From assembly GCA_023014335.1 (NCBI GenBank), contig JAECYW010000021.1:1-64000 (forward strand): 64,000 nt of DNA, read 5' to 3'. Both the position numbers and the translations under genes were made by a program. Positions within the stretch are counted from its first letter, which is position 1; the number at the start of each line of letters is the position of its first letter. Positions 10,740 through 23,700 of the stretch are shown here, piece after piece. This DNA is from Galerina marginata. Taxonomy: Eukaryota > Basidiomycota > Agaricomycetes > Agaricales > Galerinaceae. The notes under the pieces were generated by a model. The model was given only the letters and a program-made list of their open reading frames with translations. It was not told where the DNA came from and ran no database searches.

Positions 10740-13700
10740 CTACAGCATCATTTCATCTTCAGAATACACAATCTCCATATCCAGACCTTCTGTCTCAAAA
10801 TCGTCCATCATTTCAGATTCCTCCAACAATTGTTCTTCATTAGAATCAACAGAACCATCCACATTTTCTTCTTCATGAATTTCCATAAGGACATTTTCTG
10901 TATTTTCAAATGCTCTAGCCTCTGCCAGTTCTTCCAAAGTTGGTCCCCAACTGCCTTCCAAAACTCCAGGAATTTGCCTAACAACAGGCTCCCAATTCAC
11001 ACATAATTGAAGTAAATACTTCTTGCGCATACTCAATTGATAAACCAATTCTGGCGATTGTTGAGACCATTGCAAAGCTGTCTCTGCGATAACCCATTCT
11101 TCCCGCATCCATTGAAACATTGAAATTTTTTCAGCTTCAAGCCGTCTTTCTTCTTCCATACAACGATCAAGCTGTAATAGCCATTTGATTCCAGTTCGGA
11201 CATCTTCATTACCAAGCCACAACGGAACACCCATTTGATCGTCGTTGTCATCAGTCAATCCAATATCTTGCTAGATATTATCATCAACATCAAGTTTAAA
11301 CAGCCCTTCAAGTTCTATTGGCAAAGGTGCAAGTGCACCCCGAGGTGCTTTTTTTGTTGCAATCAATTTAACAAGCTCAGTGCACAATTTGTTGTAGCTT
11401 CTAGCCAGGGACTGAATACCAGGCTCCTTCTTGCGAATCTGCTGATCTGTGTGCTTCTGCAGTTTTGCCTGATTGACAGTATTTCGATATGCCCGCTCCA
11501 GACCCTCAATTTCAAATTTCCGTTGTCGTAGTCGGTCGCGGATCCTCTGCTTCAAAGCCAAAGCATTCATCCGCATTTTTAGAAATTCATTTCCTATCAG
11601 CCTGCTGAGATTCAGTCTGCCATCAACAGACAATTTGGCTCTTTTATTATCTATTGTCTTCTTTGTCTTTTTGATTTTATTTTGAAGCTCTTCAATATAA
11701 GCCTGGACTGTAGAAGCATCCTGACCATCTTCATATTCACCGCTGTCCAGTATATTTTCATACTCCTCCAACTCCTTTTCATTATTTTCCTTATTCTTTA
11801 CCAATGCCAAAACATCTTCGATTTCTTTGTTTGCCAAATGCTTGGATTGCTTTGTCAAAGGTTTTGTCTGTTCAACAATCTGTGCCTTCCATTCGTCTCG
11901 TAGCAGATCCTCTGTATATCCAAGGTCCAACACTACTTGAAGTCCTTCCACAGCTGCATTTTTCTTTTCCACAGTAGTCTTCCATTTACGCTGCAACCAA
12001 TTTCCAAGACCCAACAATGACTTTTGATCAATATGTTTGACCTGAGTATCAATTGTATAAATACGATTGTAATATCCGGACACTCGGCAAGATGGGATTA
12101 AAGCTTTAATCGCACTCCAAAATCTTTCACAGCCTTCACCATCTGTTAGCCCAAATCCCACACATTTACGGGGGTGATATATAACCTGACAAGGCCATTG
12201 ATGACCATAGGCATGAAACACAGAGATTCCGAAGACAATGCGATCCAAAAAATTGCCTAGAAACCCAAATTTCTCACAGCTGCGGTGCAACTGACAACCA
12301 ATATCATACAACAGTCCAATCCGCATTGACTCTGGTATATGCTCATATAGTTTCATAATCAATGTCAAAGCATAGTGCTGCTTTTCCCCAGCCGAAGTCA
12401 TATTCACAAGCCACAAAACACGATCATGCCGACAAAGCAAGGCCATAAGTCCGGTATCTGCAAAAAACAAAGTGCTAGCTTTCATTCGCTTCTCGTCAGC
12501 TGCAAGAAATGAATCATTACAGCCATCAAGCACAGATGTCGGTACCCGCATTCCAGGCTCATAGTCTGGTTCAGCACCTGCTCCAGCATGTGTGGATTTA
12601 CCCTTTGACTTAGATTTCTTGGGTGGTCGTATCTCTTCTACCTTTTTCTCCATTGCTTCCACTTCATCTTTAGGAACAAAAATGGTTTCAGGATGAGTGC
12701 GTGGACCCTGCCATTGCTTGCTGTCAGTTTTGCGGCGCTTTTGTGTAAAGCATGCATCAATGCAAACAATTGCATCAACTCTAATATTGGAGTCAATGCA
12801 CAAAAACCGATAAATAAGTCCAAAAAACCTACAACTCATCTGGTTTACACCAATTCTCACCCCCAAAACAGAGAGGACATCTCTCGCGAAGATATTCACT
12901 AGGGCGATTAGAATGAAAGTTCTTGTTTTCATTTTCTTCTTCTTCTTCTTCTTCTTCTTCTTCATCTAATATGCAATTCAAAAACAAAATGATGGCTGAG
13001 GAGTTTAGAATATATACCTTCAGGTTCTAACTCAGTAGACTCAGCTCCTAAACTTTGCGGCTCATAATGAACATCTAGAAGCAATTATCAGGCTGGATTG
13101 ACAACAAATAATATGTGACAAAAATCACCTTCCACATCATCTGGTTCATCATCCATAGACAATACAGCTCCTCTCACTTTGTTCAAATAATCCCGCATCA
13201 ACAGGTTCTTGGTGTCTGTCAATGTAGCATACCAAAGCAAAGCATTTCCAAATCGGCCACGTAAACTGTCCTAAACCAACTTAAGTATTTGACAAATACT
13301 GCATACAAATTTAGCAGACACATACTCGGGTTGTCAACTTGAAATTTCTAGCACTAAGAAAACCTTCCAAAGTTTCACACCACGCAGTTGTATTTGGAGC
13401 AGCATTGGCAAATAAACTCCTGGCAAAATCCAAGACATTGAGGTCAACTGCCAAGGTAGGTTCCAAAGGAGCACAAGGAAATAGGCCACGATTTAGGAGC
13501 TGTAATGCAGGATCAGTGCAGGAACACAATGTAATCTTCTCGATTTCTACTTATGATCAGCAAATTTCATCAACACAAAAAAACAAAAACAAACTCACTT
13601 TCAAAGAATATACAAGAAACATCAAGCAAGCGACCACGTTCACAACCAGTACATCCTTTTGGCTTCCTAAACTCCTCCATATTGCGCAGGCCTGAAGACT

Positions 13701-14067
13701 CATCCAAAAGAGACAAATAAGGCTTTAACAAAGCAGGAATGATGTCCTCACTCCATCTGCGCCACTGCCGTTGCTTTTTCTCAGCTTTAGACTGAGCCTC
13801 GGCACTAATATCAACATCCACAGGAGGTATAGGGACATGAACACCTTCATCTTGGGTAAGGACCACTCCATCTGGTGGTATGACCTGAGAATATGTGCCA
13901 CCAGGAGCGTAAACTCGGCCCTCTGCACCCAAAACCATATCAGGGAAGCCATAGGGTCTCCGAGAAACAGGCACAGTCTCAATGGGTACCAAGGAAGGCG
14001 CTGGTCTTATTCCAGGTGCTCCAGGAGCAGAATTCAGAGCCGAAGCACGACGGAAGGCAGAAGGCAT
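10740..14067 (-). CDS. KDZ transposase with CxC1-type cysteine cluster (one in-frame stop)
   Basis: Six exons on the minus strand: 14067-13599, 13546-13326, 13270-13129, 13074-13018, 12965-12833, 12780-10740. All introns (about 45-55 bp) have GT...AG, and the exons total 3063 nt, exactly 1021 codons. The N-terminus has RQWRRWSEDIIPALLKPYL and the cysteine cluster (CTGCERGRLLDV, LCSCTDPALQLLNRGLFPCAP, TAWCETLEGFL), then an E-rich stretch and CPLCFGGENWC. Candidate catalytic acidic residues lie in VCIDACFTQKR, LLYDIGCQ and DGEGCERFWS. The C-terminus is a coiled coil and an acidic tail (VRTGIKWLLQLDRC). A TAG at 11273-11271 interrupts the frame about 180 codons before the end, where Trp would fit, so this copy may be defective. 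It should cut and rejoin the element's ends. Confidence 0.9.
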
Positions 14068-14324
14068 GAAAGAAATGTCGGAGAGGGAGTAAAAGACGTG
14101 GAAGCAGAGAAACAAGAGCCACGGATCCTACCTAATTTACAACCCTTAACAACTTACAATCAACTCACGCCGTCTCCCAAGAACATCAAAATAAATTCAC
14201 CGGTGATTGGCTGATGAGACCAATCACCTGTACAAGTCACGCGAAAGATGTATAGATACTAAAACAGAAACTTAGTTCAGTGTTATAATTAGTTTGTCAG
14301 ATAATCGCTTACCAATGTCCAAAA

Positions 14325-17139
14325 TTACGCCGCATGAGGAGACACCTCCGGAAGTCGATGAGGGATAGACGGGGCCCTTCCGAAGTAGTCGAAAAACGTC
14401 TGGCAGTAAAAAGGATATGCGACTCTCTCCACTGCCCGAACACTCTCTTCCGAGGCATCAGACATAGTCAGGGATTTCTCGACGTAGGCGCTGATTGTCT
14501 TCAACCGCCTTGGAGCTTCTTCCCCTGGCCACGAGGAAAGAAGGATCCGAAAGGCTTCCACCACCTCGACACGATCCGCAAAATTCGCCGCACCAAGCCC
14601 TCGATCACGTCTCGGCAAATCCAACAGAAGAGGAGTCTTGAACATAAAGCAGTTATAAACCAAGCGATCCCGCTGGCGTGCCTCACACTCATTCATCCCC
14701 GCGCGCGAAACAAGACAACGGTCGAGCGCCAGCAACTCCATGCGGAAATTGTGTTCCAGGAGGTCCCAGATAATTTGCCGCATGACGGTGGAGGAAAGGC
14801 TGAAGGTGCCAGCTGCCATTTGTTCTTTGGAAATAACCTCGTGGCCATCCCAGTAGATCGTCATTGGACCGTTGAAGGACACTAACGACGTCAGCTTGAA
14901 CAAGCGGTTGAGGCCTTCCGGATCATCGACACGGCGACGCTTGTTTGACCTTCCCGACGCAGAATAGGAGGTGGAGTTGGCCCGCGAAGACGTCGATGCG
15001 CCTCGAGGCATCGCTCCCCCACGAGATGGCGACGGGACATGGTGCGAAGACGAGGCCGCGGGCGTATGCATAGACCCACGCGACGAAGTTCCCCCTCTTC
15101 CTCGAGGGACTCCGCGGCCGCGCGACGAACGACTTGCACCTTGGCTGCGAGAAGACTGGCCCGCTCCATGGCCTCCTGCCGAATTGGACACCCCACCCGT
15201 GGAAGAAATCGATGCCGACGAGGCCATGGCTGACGAAAGTTGAGAAGAAGTATCTGTGGAGGCCACCACAGGAATTTCCCTCGCGAAGCCCATTGGGGTA
15301 GCCACCATCTTCCAAAGAAAATCTCTCCAGTCCTGCGGGATAGGGAACTTGTCGTCCCCGGGGAGTCGATTCGTCGTGCGACTGAACCATGCCACACGGA
15401 TCACGAGCCACGCCACAGCGTATTGTAAAGTCCGGCCAACTCTCCACTCAGGCTGGTCAGGCTTGTCATTCATCAAAATGGATGGCGGGAAAATGGGGTA
15501 CCCGTGCAGCAGCTTGAGGTCCGGATGGTTGATGATGCGCCGCCAATCGGTGTTGACGTTTTGACGGGCGAGCTTCCAAACCGCATTGACCTCTGGCTCC
15601 AAAACCGACCGCGTCTCGTGGAATTTTGTCATATCAATGGTAAATTGCTGTTCGACAGAAATACGACGCCAAGGACCGGAAGAAGGCAAACCTGTGGTGG
15701 TCGACGAAGTGGAGCGCCCGGAAGTGGCAGGAAGCCGAGCTCCAGCGGTCGATGATGTGGACAGTGCAGGAGGAGGGTTCGAGGGTGAAGCAATAGCGGG
15801 GAGAGCCTTCTGCCGGGTTGCCCTGGCAGGAAAGACCTCATCTGGGTCGCGGAGGATCACGTTGTCTAGAATTGCGAATCAGATGAAAAAATAATGCATT
15901 GTATAAAGTTTAGACGCTTACCGTGCTCGTAGTTGGAGACCTGTTGCTCCGAGGTGATATGAAAGGCGCTGTGACCCAACCTGATATTTTGCATGCCAGT
16001 GCGTTGACATGCACGATTCCGGGTCGCACAGGCAACACCACTGTAAGCCGCAGGCTTGTTGGGCATCACTGCTCGTTCCAAGCCATTCGGGATCGACGGG
16101 ACGCATTCGCGAGAGATGTTCATGTCGTGGGGGATCCTCGACGGTGTTCTAATAAGCCACACTGGAACTCCCATGGCGTGCAGACGAATGGCCACGTTCG
16201 TGTCGACGGTAAGCGCACCCATGATAGATTTGTCAACGGGACGCGGAGGAGAATCGACGTCGAGGTTCATTTCACGCTCTTTCCAGACTTTGAGGTATGA
16301 GTAGCACGCCAGAGCTTCCAAGACGTGGCGTTGAAAAGTGTTGACATTGAGGAGAGTGTCTTCGAATGTTTGCGGGGCGAAGGTGAGGGTGAGAGATGAA
16401 TAGTGCATGCCCGTCCTGCTGTATCGGAGTTCGTCGTAGTGGATAGGCAGCCACCGAGCCTCATCAATGAGGGCTTGGATTCTGGACGAGAGCATCTTGC
16501 GAAGAGCGACGAATTCGTCGGCCAATGCGGAATCGATCCTCCCCAAACCAGTATCCTCAGCCCCCTTTTCCAAAACAAAATCCGATCTTTTAAGCACCCT
16601 CCACGCCAGACCAAATTCGTGTCGGGAGATCTCGGAGTCCGGAGGGCGAACTAGGACGAACGGCAAGAAATACGTTCCCAGGTAAAAGTTTTGAGGCGCC
16701 TTGCAGGTATCTGCCAAGAAATAAAAGCCATCGATCCTGGCAAGGACGTCGTTGGAATCCTTCATGATGTCCGGGATCCAATCCATGTTCGGCGACGTAA
16801 TGACAATTCCAGTTGGACGTAAGTAGCCTCGGTCGTCTTCTTCGCCGCGTACACCAAAATCCAGCCCGGGCAGAGCGTATTGAAGGCCGCACTTGTACTC
16901 GTGGATCACCAGGGCATCAGTTCCAACATATCCTGCTGTAAAATGGTCAGTCCTCGTTATTTGCCTCTAGAGGAAGTAGTACATACGAGAATCCGGGCGC
17001 GAATACGGTTCAATTATCCAGATATCGGTGTCAGAGTGCCGCTCTCGGCCATAACAATCGATGTAAGTAGCTGTAAATGGTCAGAAAAGGGATAGACTCC
17101 AGAAGAACGGGACGTACGACCGGGAGGCTTGATAGGCAT
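14325..17139 (-). CDS. KDZ-element accessory protein of 886 aa, unknown function
   Basis: Four exons on the minus strand: 17139-17118, 17070-16987, 16935-15922, 15865-14325; together 2661 nt, 887 codons with the stop, all with GT...AG introns of about 47-56 bp. The first part (IWIIEPYSRPDS, HEYKCGLQYALPGLDFGVRG, GYLRPTGIVITS) is globular. The middle (RVGRTLQYAVAWLVIRVAWFSR) is followed by a Ser/Gly/Arg-rich linker with SRGRG repeats and a basic NKRRRVDD that looks like a nuclear signal. The C-terminal part is globular (RVEVVEAFRILLSSWPGEEAPRRL). I recognise no catalytic domain; it is not a TET/JBP dioxygenase by motif. It sits tail-to-head with the transposase and divergent from the AT-hook gene. 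Confidence 0.82.
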
Positions 17140-17229
17140 GTCGTCGAACAAAGACCTGCAGGAATAAAAAAGATATTAGAACATGAAGGTATGCAACCAC
17201 AGACGAAAGATCGAAGAATTCGGACCCGG

Positions 17230-17610
17230 CAGAGGACGGCGACAAAGTCCACCAGAACCCGAGCCAAAGTAACCACGAAGTTGGCGATGAAGTCTGCCAA
17301 CCGGGACGGCGAAGAAGTCTGCCAATCCCAGAACCGATGGAAGGAATACGCGAAAGATCGAAGGATTGGGACCTGGCGGAGGACGGCGAAAAAGTCTGCC
17401 AGAACCCGAGCCAAAGTAACCACGAAGTTGGCGATGAAGTCTGCCAACAGGGACGGCGATGAAGTCTGCCAATCCCAGAACCGATGGAAGGGATACGCGA
17501 AAGATCGAAGGATTGGGAACTGGCAGAGGACGGCGAAAAGTCTGCCAGAACCTAAGAAGTTGGCGATGTAGTCTGCCAACGGGGATGGCGATGAAGTCTG
17601 CCAGTCCCAA
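17230..17610 (-). repeat. Nine hairpin units with loop AGACTTCATC, upstream of the 886-aa gene
   Basis: On the plus strand the core is GATGAAGTCT (variants GAAGAAGTCT, GAAAAAGTCT, GATGTAGTCT), so the minus (gene-sense) strand reads AGACTTCATC. Arms: GTTGGC/GCCAAC around 17281, 17427 and 17558 (6 bp). Others pair as GGGA..GGC/GCC..TCCC around 17303, 17451 and 17584. The units sit in a larger tandem repeat of about 145 bp. They lie within 500 bp of the start codon of the 886-aa gene. Confidence 0.75.
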
Positions 17611-18449
17611 ACGGGTGGAAATGCGAAAGGAGGGGGAGAAGAGCAGACGCAGGCTTACCTGAGTAACCTGACAGTGTTGCGCGGTGGTGGGGACTTGAGA
17701 GAAAGGTGAAGAGAATCGAAACTCCTGCGTGACAATCAAGTTACATGACCACGTGACTTGTTACCAGCGCGAAATACTCTGAACGCGATAAGATATTGTT
17801 GCTATGATTCCCGCCGAGTTCGCAGTTCTCGAGGGAATTAAACATGGCTTTGGGGGATACATTGTTCAAGGTAGATAAGTTATTTCATGAAATTATATTT
17901 ATCCCAAACTGCGAATAGAATACAATTAAGAGAAATTTGAAAACCGATGTATATTACAATGTACTACGAACATCGAATAGACAACTGTCAAGGTAAATGA
18001 ATTAAGTAAACTGCAAGACGAAGTTGACGGATTCAATGACACGGAGCATAAGAACGGCGTTAGTACTCATAGACCTAGAGGAGGCCGGTTAAAGTCATTA
18101 ATACCACATCTGTCAGAGGAGAAAAAAAACATGCCGGTTACAATTTCTTGGTAGATAGTGAGGGCTGTCGTGATGATCGTCTTGATACGCTAGGGGTGTG
18201 ATCGCTATTTTGACGATTTCCTGTCCGAAGAAGGGGTTTCCTGGCTGAATAATTGAGATAAGATATGAGAGAATGAACGGTAATGAAGGACGTACCACAA
18301 ACCAAACCAGCGCCTAAGATTCTCACTCCAGCATAATGTCGAGGTCCGGAACTCGGCGGGGCGCGAAGTGAGAAAATAGTTATGGGAATCGGTGCGATGG
18401 ATTCAGCTCCTGTGAGTTTTGAGCGGCAACTGTTCCACCTAAGGTAGAG

Positions 18450-19140
18450 GGACGGGTGTGTCGTATGGTCGGTCGAGTGCAAATTGCAGTCGGAAGCGGT
18501 CGGTGTCGTCTGTGTCGATGGGTAGGCAGCGGATGATCGGCCTCGAAGATGATCCCGCTCGAAGCGACGGTATAGTTGAACGCGAAGGGGGACCTCAAGA
18601 AATGGAGGACGTAGCTCTAGAAGCGAAGTATGAAGTTCAAAGTAGTCAGGCGAAGAATTCTGCCTGTAGGACGTTGGGCAGTCAAGTCAGGCGAATAAGT
18701 CTGCCTATAGGACGTCGAACAGGCGATGCAGTCTGCCTGTGGGGTACAAAGCTCTCGAGGGGGGCTAAGGAAGATAAAGAAAGTGTTATCGAGGGACGGG
18801 TGCCGTATGGTCGGTCGAGTGCGAATAGCAGTCGGAAGCGGTCAGTGTCTGAATCGTCTGTGTTGATGGACGCGGATGGATAATCGGCCTCGAAGACGAT
18901 CCCGCTCGAAGCGACGGTATAGTTGAACGCGAAGGGGGACCTCAAGAAATGGAGGGCGTAGCTCTGGAACCGAAGCATGAAGTTCAGAGTAATCAGGCGA
19001 AGAATTCTGCCGATAGGATGTTGGGAAGTCAAGTCAGGCGAATAAGTCTGCCTATGGGACGTCGAACAGGCGATGCAGTCTGCCTGTGGGCTCCAACGCT
19101 CTCGAGGGGGGTAAGGAAGACAAGGAAAGTGTTATCAGTT
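18450..19140. repeat. Tandem duplication of about 345 bp carrying six hairpin units
   Basis: 18450-18793 and 18794-19140 match at high identity (both contain CGTATGGTCGGTCGAGTGC, GATCCCGCTCGAAGCGACGG and GAACGCGAAGGGGGACC). Each copy has three hairpins with cores GAAGAATTCT, GAATAAGTCT and GATGCAGTCT. Arms are CAGGC/GCCTG and ACAGGC/GCCTGT; in copy 2 the first has ATC..GGC/GCC..GAT. No coding potential that I trust. Confidence 0.75.
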
Positions 19141-19312
19141 GAGATTGAACTCGACGGATCGGACCACGTGATCGAGCCTAGATTTGGATTTTGGACTTAG
19201 AACTTGTGAACGCGAGAACGCGTTGTTTGGCGACAGACTTGTTTGGCAGCAGCCTGGAGTCTGGTTTCTTATCTTCACTTCATCCTCTCTCAACGGTCGT
19301 GAAGAGATATTC

Positions 19313-19391
19313 GGGCAGACTTCATCGCCCAATTGACACGGTAGACTACCTCACCGTGTCTCTGCAGCTCACAGACTTCATCGTGAGCTGC
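19313..19391 (+). repeat. Three adjacent hairpins with loop AGACTTCATC or AGACTACCTC
   Basis: 19313-19330: GGGC, loop AGACTTCATC, GCCC. 19335-19360: GACACGGT, loop AGACTACCTC, ACCGTGTC, an 8-bp perfect stem. 19364-19391: GCAGCTCAC, loop AGACTTCATC, GTGAGCTGC, a 9-bp perfect stem. The three stems have unrelated sequences but the same 10-nt loop length and nearly the same loop. Orientation is now in the plus-strand sense. Confidence 0.85.
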
Positions 19392-20715
19392 ATCATCTTC
19401 TCTGTTGGGTAGAATGTCTCGCTCCGTCGTCGTCTCGTCTCGTCTCGTCTCGTCTCACCTGCGCAGTGTGGGTCATTTCCGTGTACGAAGTAAGTCTGAT
19501 TTAAACCCTTCGTCTTTCGGTCCATATTATTGACGTCGTTTTCTTAGTTTCTAATTCCACTTCGATTCTGGGCGGCCATACGACTCCAAACTACGTGAAG
19601 ATTTCCCGAGCCGCGTGTCATGTTCCACGGTTTGCTCGTTTTCAACCACCGACGATATCTATACGAAACGTTGGTATAATCCGATCTTTCATCTTTGGAT
19701 ACACTTTTCTAACGGTTTTTCTTAGTTTTATTGATGGCAACCCGTTTCCTTTCTTCTATACGACTCCCAGCTACACGGAGAGTTCTCAAGCATCGTGCAG
19801 TTTCCGCGGGTTCTACGTCTCCCACCCGATCAACGATATGTTCGATGCGCGACTTCGAGGACTCCTGCCGGCGAAATTTACCATAGTTCAAGGGGGTTCT
19901 TCGTCGAAAGGAAACCTCATGTCTACCTCCTTTTTCTCCCACCAAATTGCCAACCACATCGTACTCCATTGCGCAAGATAAACGGGCTCGATGACATGCG
20001 GGATTTCGTTGACGATGGTGATTTCTCCTGTAATGTGGTCCAGGACGGGCGCTTCGCGAACCAAAGAGATGTACGGGTTGTTTTCGTTGTTGATTTACTT
20101 TATTTCTAAAGGTAACTCCTCGATTGGGTTCCCTTATGTCAAATACTAATCGATGCAACTTACTTAGTCGAATATTTAAATACTATATTTTACTTGTTTG
20201 TCCGAAATAGAGCACTGTTCGAGTGCTGTAGCGTTGACGATCAAAAAATCGTGGTATGTTGACCTATTGACTTAGTTGACAGCTTGGGAATTCGGATTGA
20301 TCGCCGTTTCTAGATTTTCAAATATCTGCATTTTGAGAGACCACTTGGGGGGCTCCGAACTTGAAACTGGGTAATATCCTCGTCCTTTGCCGTAGTTTTA
20401 TTTCTAAAGTAACTATTTCTGCAGATGAACATATGATTCGGTTTAGGAAGTGACGTTTAGGAAGTGACCCCCAAGCACGGTTCCGAGCGGCTGAAAGCTA
20501 TTTCCCTCGTCAAAAAAAAATTAAAAGCGCGCCATAACTTAATTCAACCACGTCGACATAATCTGTCACCGAAAACTTAGCTCCGTTAACGATTGTTTGG
20601 CCCAGAACTCCCAGGACTATTTGGGAACCTGGTTAGGGTCTACGAAACTTGACGGGTACTTAAACCATTGCAAAGGCGATTTTTCCTTTCCTTTCCCCCC
20701 CCCGTATTTCGAACC

Positions 20716-23700
20716 ATGCCTCCCAAACGCAAGCAGCCTGGTGACTTCAAAAAGAAGAATAACTTTTCAAAGGTTAGTTCTGTTCGTTCTATTAGCTCCT
20801 CGTCCTCACCAATCCCTCCAGAGTAATCAAGAGGAGGAGGAGAGCTCCGACAATGAGCGTGAGGTGACGGCGACGCCTCCTGCAAGAGCCAAGGCTGCCA
20901 AGGTATGTCCGTCTTCCTTCCTTACAGTTTTGCGCCTGATTTTTTCATTGACAGAAACGCCGTGGCCGTCCCCCGGGAAAGCGCAATGCTGTTGAAGAGA
21001 GCACTGAGGACAACGAGCGTGAAGACTCGGAGGATCCTGAACCCCCTGCCAAGGTAATAAACAGATTTGCTGCATGGTCAATGCTTTTGCTTACAGTCCT
21101 CTGCAGCGTCGTCGTGGTCGGCCTCCCAAAGGAGCTGTTGTCGCACCGGCCGTCATGTTAGTATCCTGTTTTGACTCTCGCAACCTACGTGGCGGGCCCA
21201 TGGGAGTGGGTAATTTGAGGCTTCGCCTACTGGGGAAGAATTGTGCAGACTTCATCGCACATCCTCTTCTCTACGTGACCTGGCAGACTTTATCGCTGGG
21301 TTGAGCAGACTATTTCGCTCTTTTGGGGAGGACGTGTGCGGATCCACGCGCATGTTCAATCCATTATCGGTAGACTGTCACAGAGCTCCCTACTCCTATG
21401 ACTGTCCACGTAGGCTCGGAAACCTGTGCTGATTATTTTTTAGCCTAGCCCCAAGGACTACCCGAGCCTCTGCGCGTTTGTAAGTCTCTCGTTATATTGG
21501 CTTGGAGCTTTCGTTGACAACCTTCATTTTTACAGAGCAGTGGCTCAGTCAGGGTATGTTTCTCCTTACTCGTAAGCGTATGCCTTTCGCTGACTGTTTT
21601 CTTCAATAGAACGGCTAGTGCACCGGCAACGTAAGTGTCTCTAGACTTGTTTAGGTACTTATTTCTGACACAAACATTCTTTAGTGCACCTCTTCCAGTC
21701 CCTGCGACCAGGTAATTGCCATTGCTTCATTTACTATTATTCTATTTACTTACCTATTGTATGTAGGTTTAAACTCAAAGGAGTTGTCATAACGGCCCCA
21801 GTGGCTAAACCTCGTCCTACTCCTCATCGCCCATCCCCAGGATACCGCAAATTGTGTATGCAGGATGAGGGATACAGCCATGCTGTCACCAAGAAGTGGC
21901 AGCGTGCTTACCATTACGCCAAGCATGGCGGCAGGCGTATGGAGTACGACGATGATGACGAGGATGACGAAGACGACGAAGACGACGAAGACGACGAAGA
22001 CGACGAAGACGACGAAGACGACGAAGACGAAGCCGACGTAGGTCGAGGGGACGATAGCCGCCGCGATGGTGGGCCTGACAAGGACCACGATGGAGGCAAT
22101 CGCGACACCAATGACACAAACCACGACGAGTCTGGCGACTACGAAGGCGACGCGAATACTGGGGGTGGCCAGCAAAACTACCGATCCTCAGGACAAGAAT
22201 CGCATGGTTTTCGAGCACCCTCGGTCGACGTCTTTTCGGCGGGCCCACCTGGCATGCCCAATAAATTTACCCGCGGCCTTTTCGCGCCCACTCCCCCTCT
22301 GGAAAGTGACCTGTCTGGTAGCGACTACGAGGCAACGGTGATGGCTGCGAAAGTCACCCGGGCCTTTCGCAACCGAAGGCCAATTTCTGTTGACGGAGAT
22401 CATGACGACGAGGACGACAGCGCTCTCCAGGCTGAGGTGGTCCCGTCGAGTGCTCCTCTCGCAGAGGAGGATGCTATCATGTCCAGCCCGGCTCCTGCTG
22501 ATGATGCGAGCTATGTTGGCACCGCAGCTGTTATGGGGAAACACGGTACTCGTGTGCATGCCGCTGGGGGTGTTGCCGGCAACGACGAGCCTCTCATGGA
22601 CAGCCGTGCCCCCGAGCCGTTGGAAAAGGCTTCGGTGCCTCCCTCTGCCGAGAACGAGGGTCGTCGCTTGGATGGCGAGGATCCCTTGACTCATGATCGT
22701 GGCGACGACCGCAAAGGGAAGGGTCGAGGTGGTCGCCCAACGAAGGTGATGCACGAAGACGCCGAAGACTTTGGCATGCGCTTCACGGCCGAAGCCATTG
22801 CTAAAGCTGAGGAGCATGAGTGCACCGTGGAGACTTTCGTCAAGGCTTCCAAGGTCAAGCTGCTTGAGAAGCGTCCACCCAATCCTTGGAATCTCCATCA
22901 AGCAGCTGAAGCGAGGCTTCAAGCTGTGCCTGGGGAAGGCCGTACGTTCTTTCTTATCTTAAACATGTTTTCTTTTCACTTATTTCTTCTTAACAGGTAA
23001 TGCTTTTGTCAGTCGTGCCCGGGGCATCTATAACGAAAGGATCAATCCCGAAAAACATACTGAGGAGGAAATCAAGGCCTACAAAGAAGAACTCTATGAC
23101 AGTCTCAAGGGTCTGGCTGCGCTTCCCGGGGCGTTGAAGGCACCAGTGAGTCGAATGAACGACAATGTGAATGAGGTCAAGACTACAGTGAGTTTTATAC
23201 ATATTCTCATTGAGATTCAGGTTTGCTGACTGGATCTTAAGATGGCGGGGTTGGCACTGTTCAACCCTGATATTCATCATCTTGACTTTGCCCTCTACAC
23301 TGGGACTGATCAAGCTGCCCGCCAGATTTCGGGCATTGTCACTGCCTCCCAGGTTGTTCTGGATATGATGAAGGAGGCCGACAATGCCATTATGGTCCAG
23401 GAAATGGTGGACTTGTTCACGGGGATGTTAAAGTAATATTACTACTGTCTTTTTGTATTGTGGCTAACCTACTTCTATTAGGGCAAGGATAGGCAAAGCC
23501 AAAGTTTCCGAAGCTCTGAACAAAAACAAGGGGGACACTCATCTGAGGGCTAAACAATCTGCTCTGTACGTTTTAGGTCTGATTCACCATTTAGCTATCT
23601 AACTGATTCATTTTTAGTGTGTCATCTGCTGTCCAAGAGGATCGGAAAGGCAAAAAGCGGGCGGATATACCAATGGTTCTTCAGGAGCACACGAAAATTA

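Larger units (their letters stand above)
17140..20715. promoter_or_regulatory. Divergent upstream region between the two KDZ accessory genes
   Basis: No gene is supported here. It contains three groups of small hairpins (17238-17605, 18645-19090, 19313-19391), a tandem duplication (18450-19140) and a CTCGT pentamer microsatellite near 19430-19455. AT-rich stretches with no visible signal lie at 17760-18110 and 20150-20700. Transcription must start leftward toward 17139 and rightward toward 20716. The hairpin orientation flips between about 19090 and 19313, which suggests the midpoint lies there. Confidence 0.55.

Noticed and set aside
12908..12965. Start of the transposase at the ATG followed by poly-Lys
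   Set aside because: The correct phase reads this stretch as poly-Glu within a six-exon gene that begins at 14067; the exon sum is a multiple of three only in that model.
21886..22248. Minus-strand frames with runs of V/F or R/L opposite the acidic tract
   Set aside because: Shadow of the GACGAA repeat in the AT-hook gene exon.
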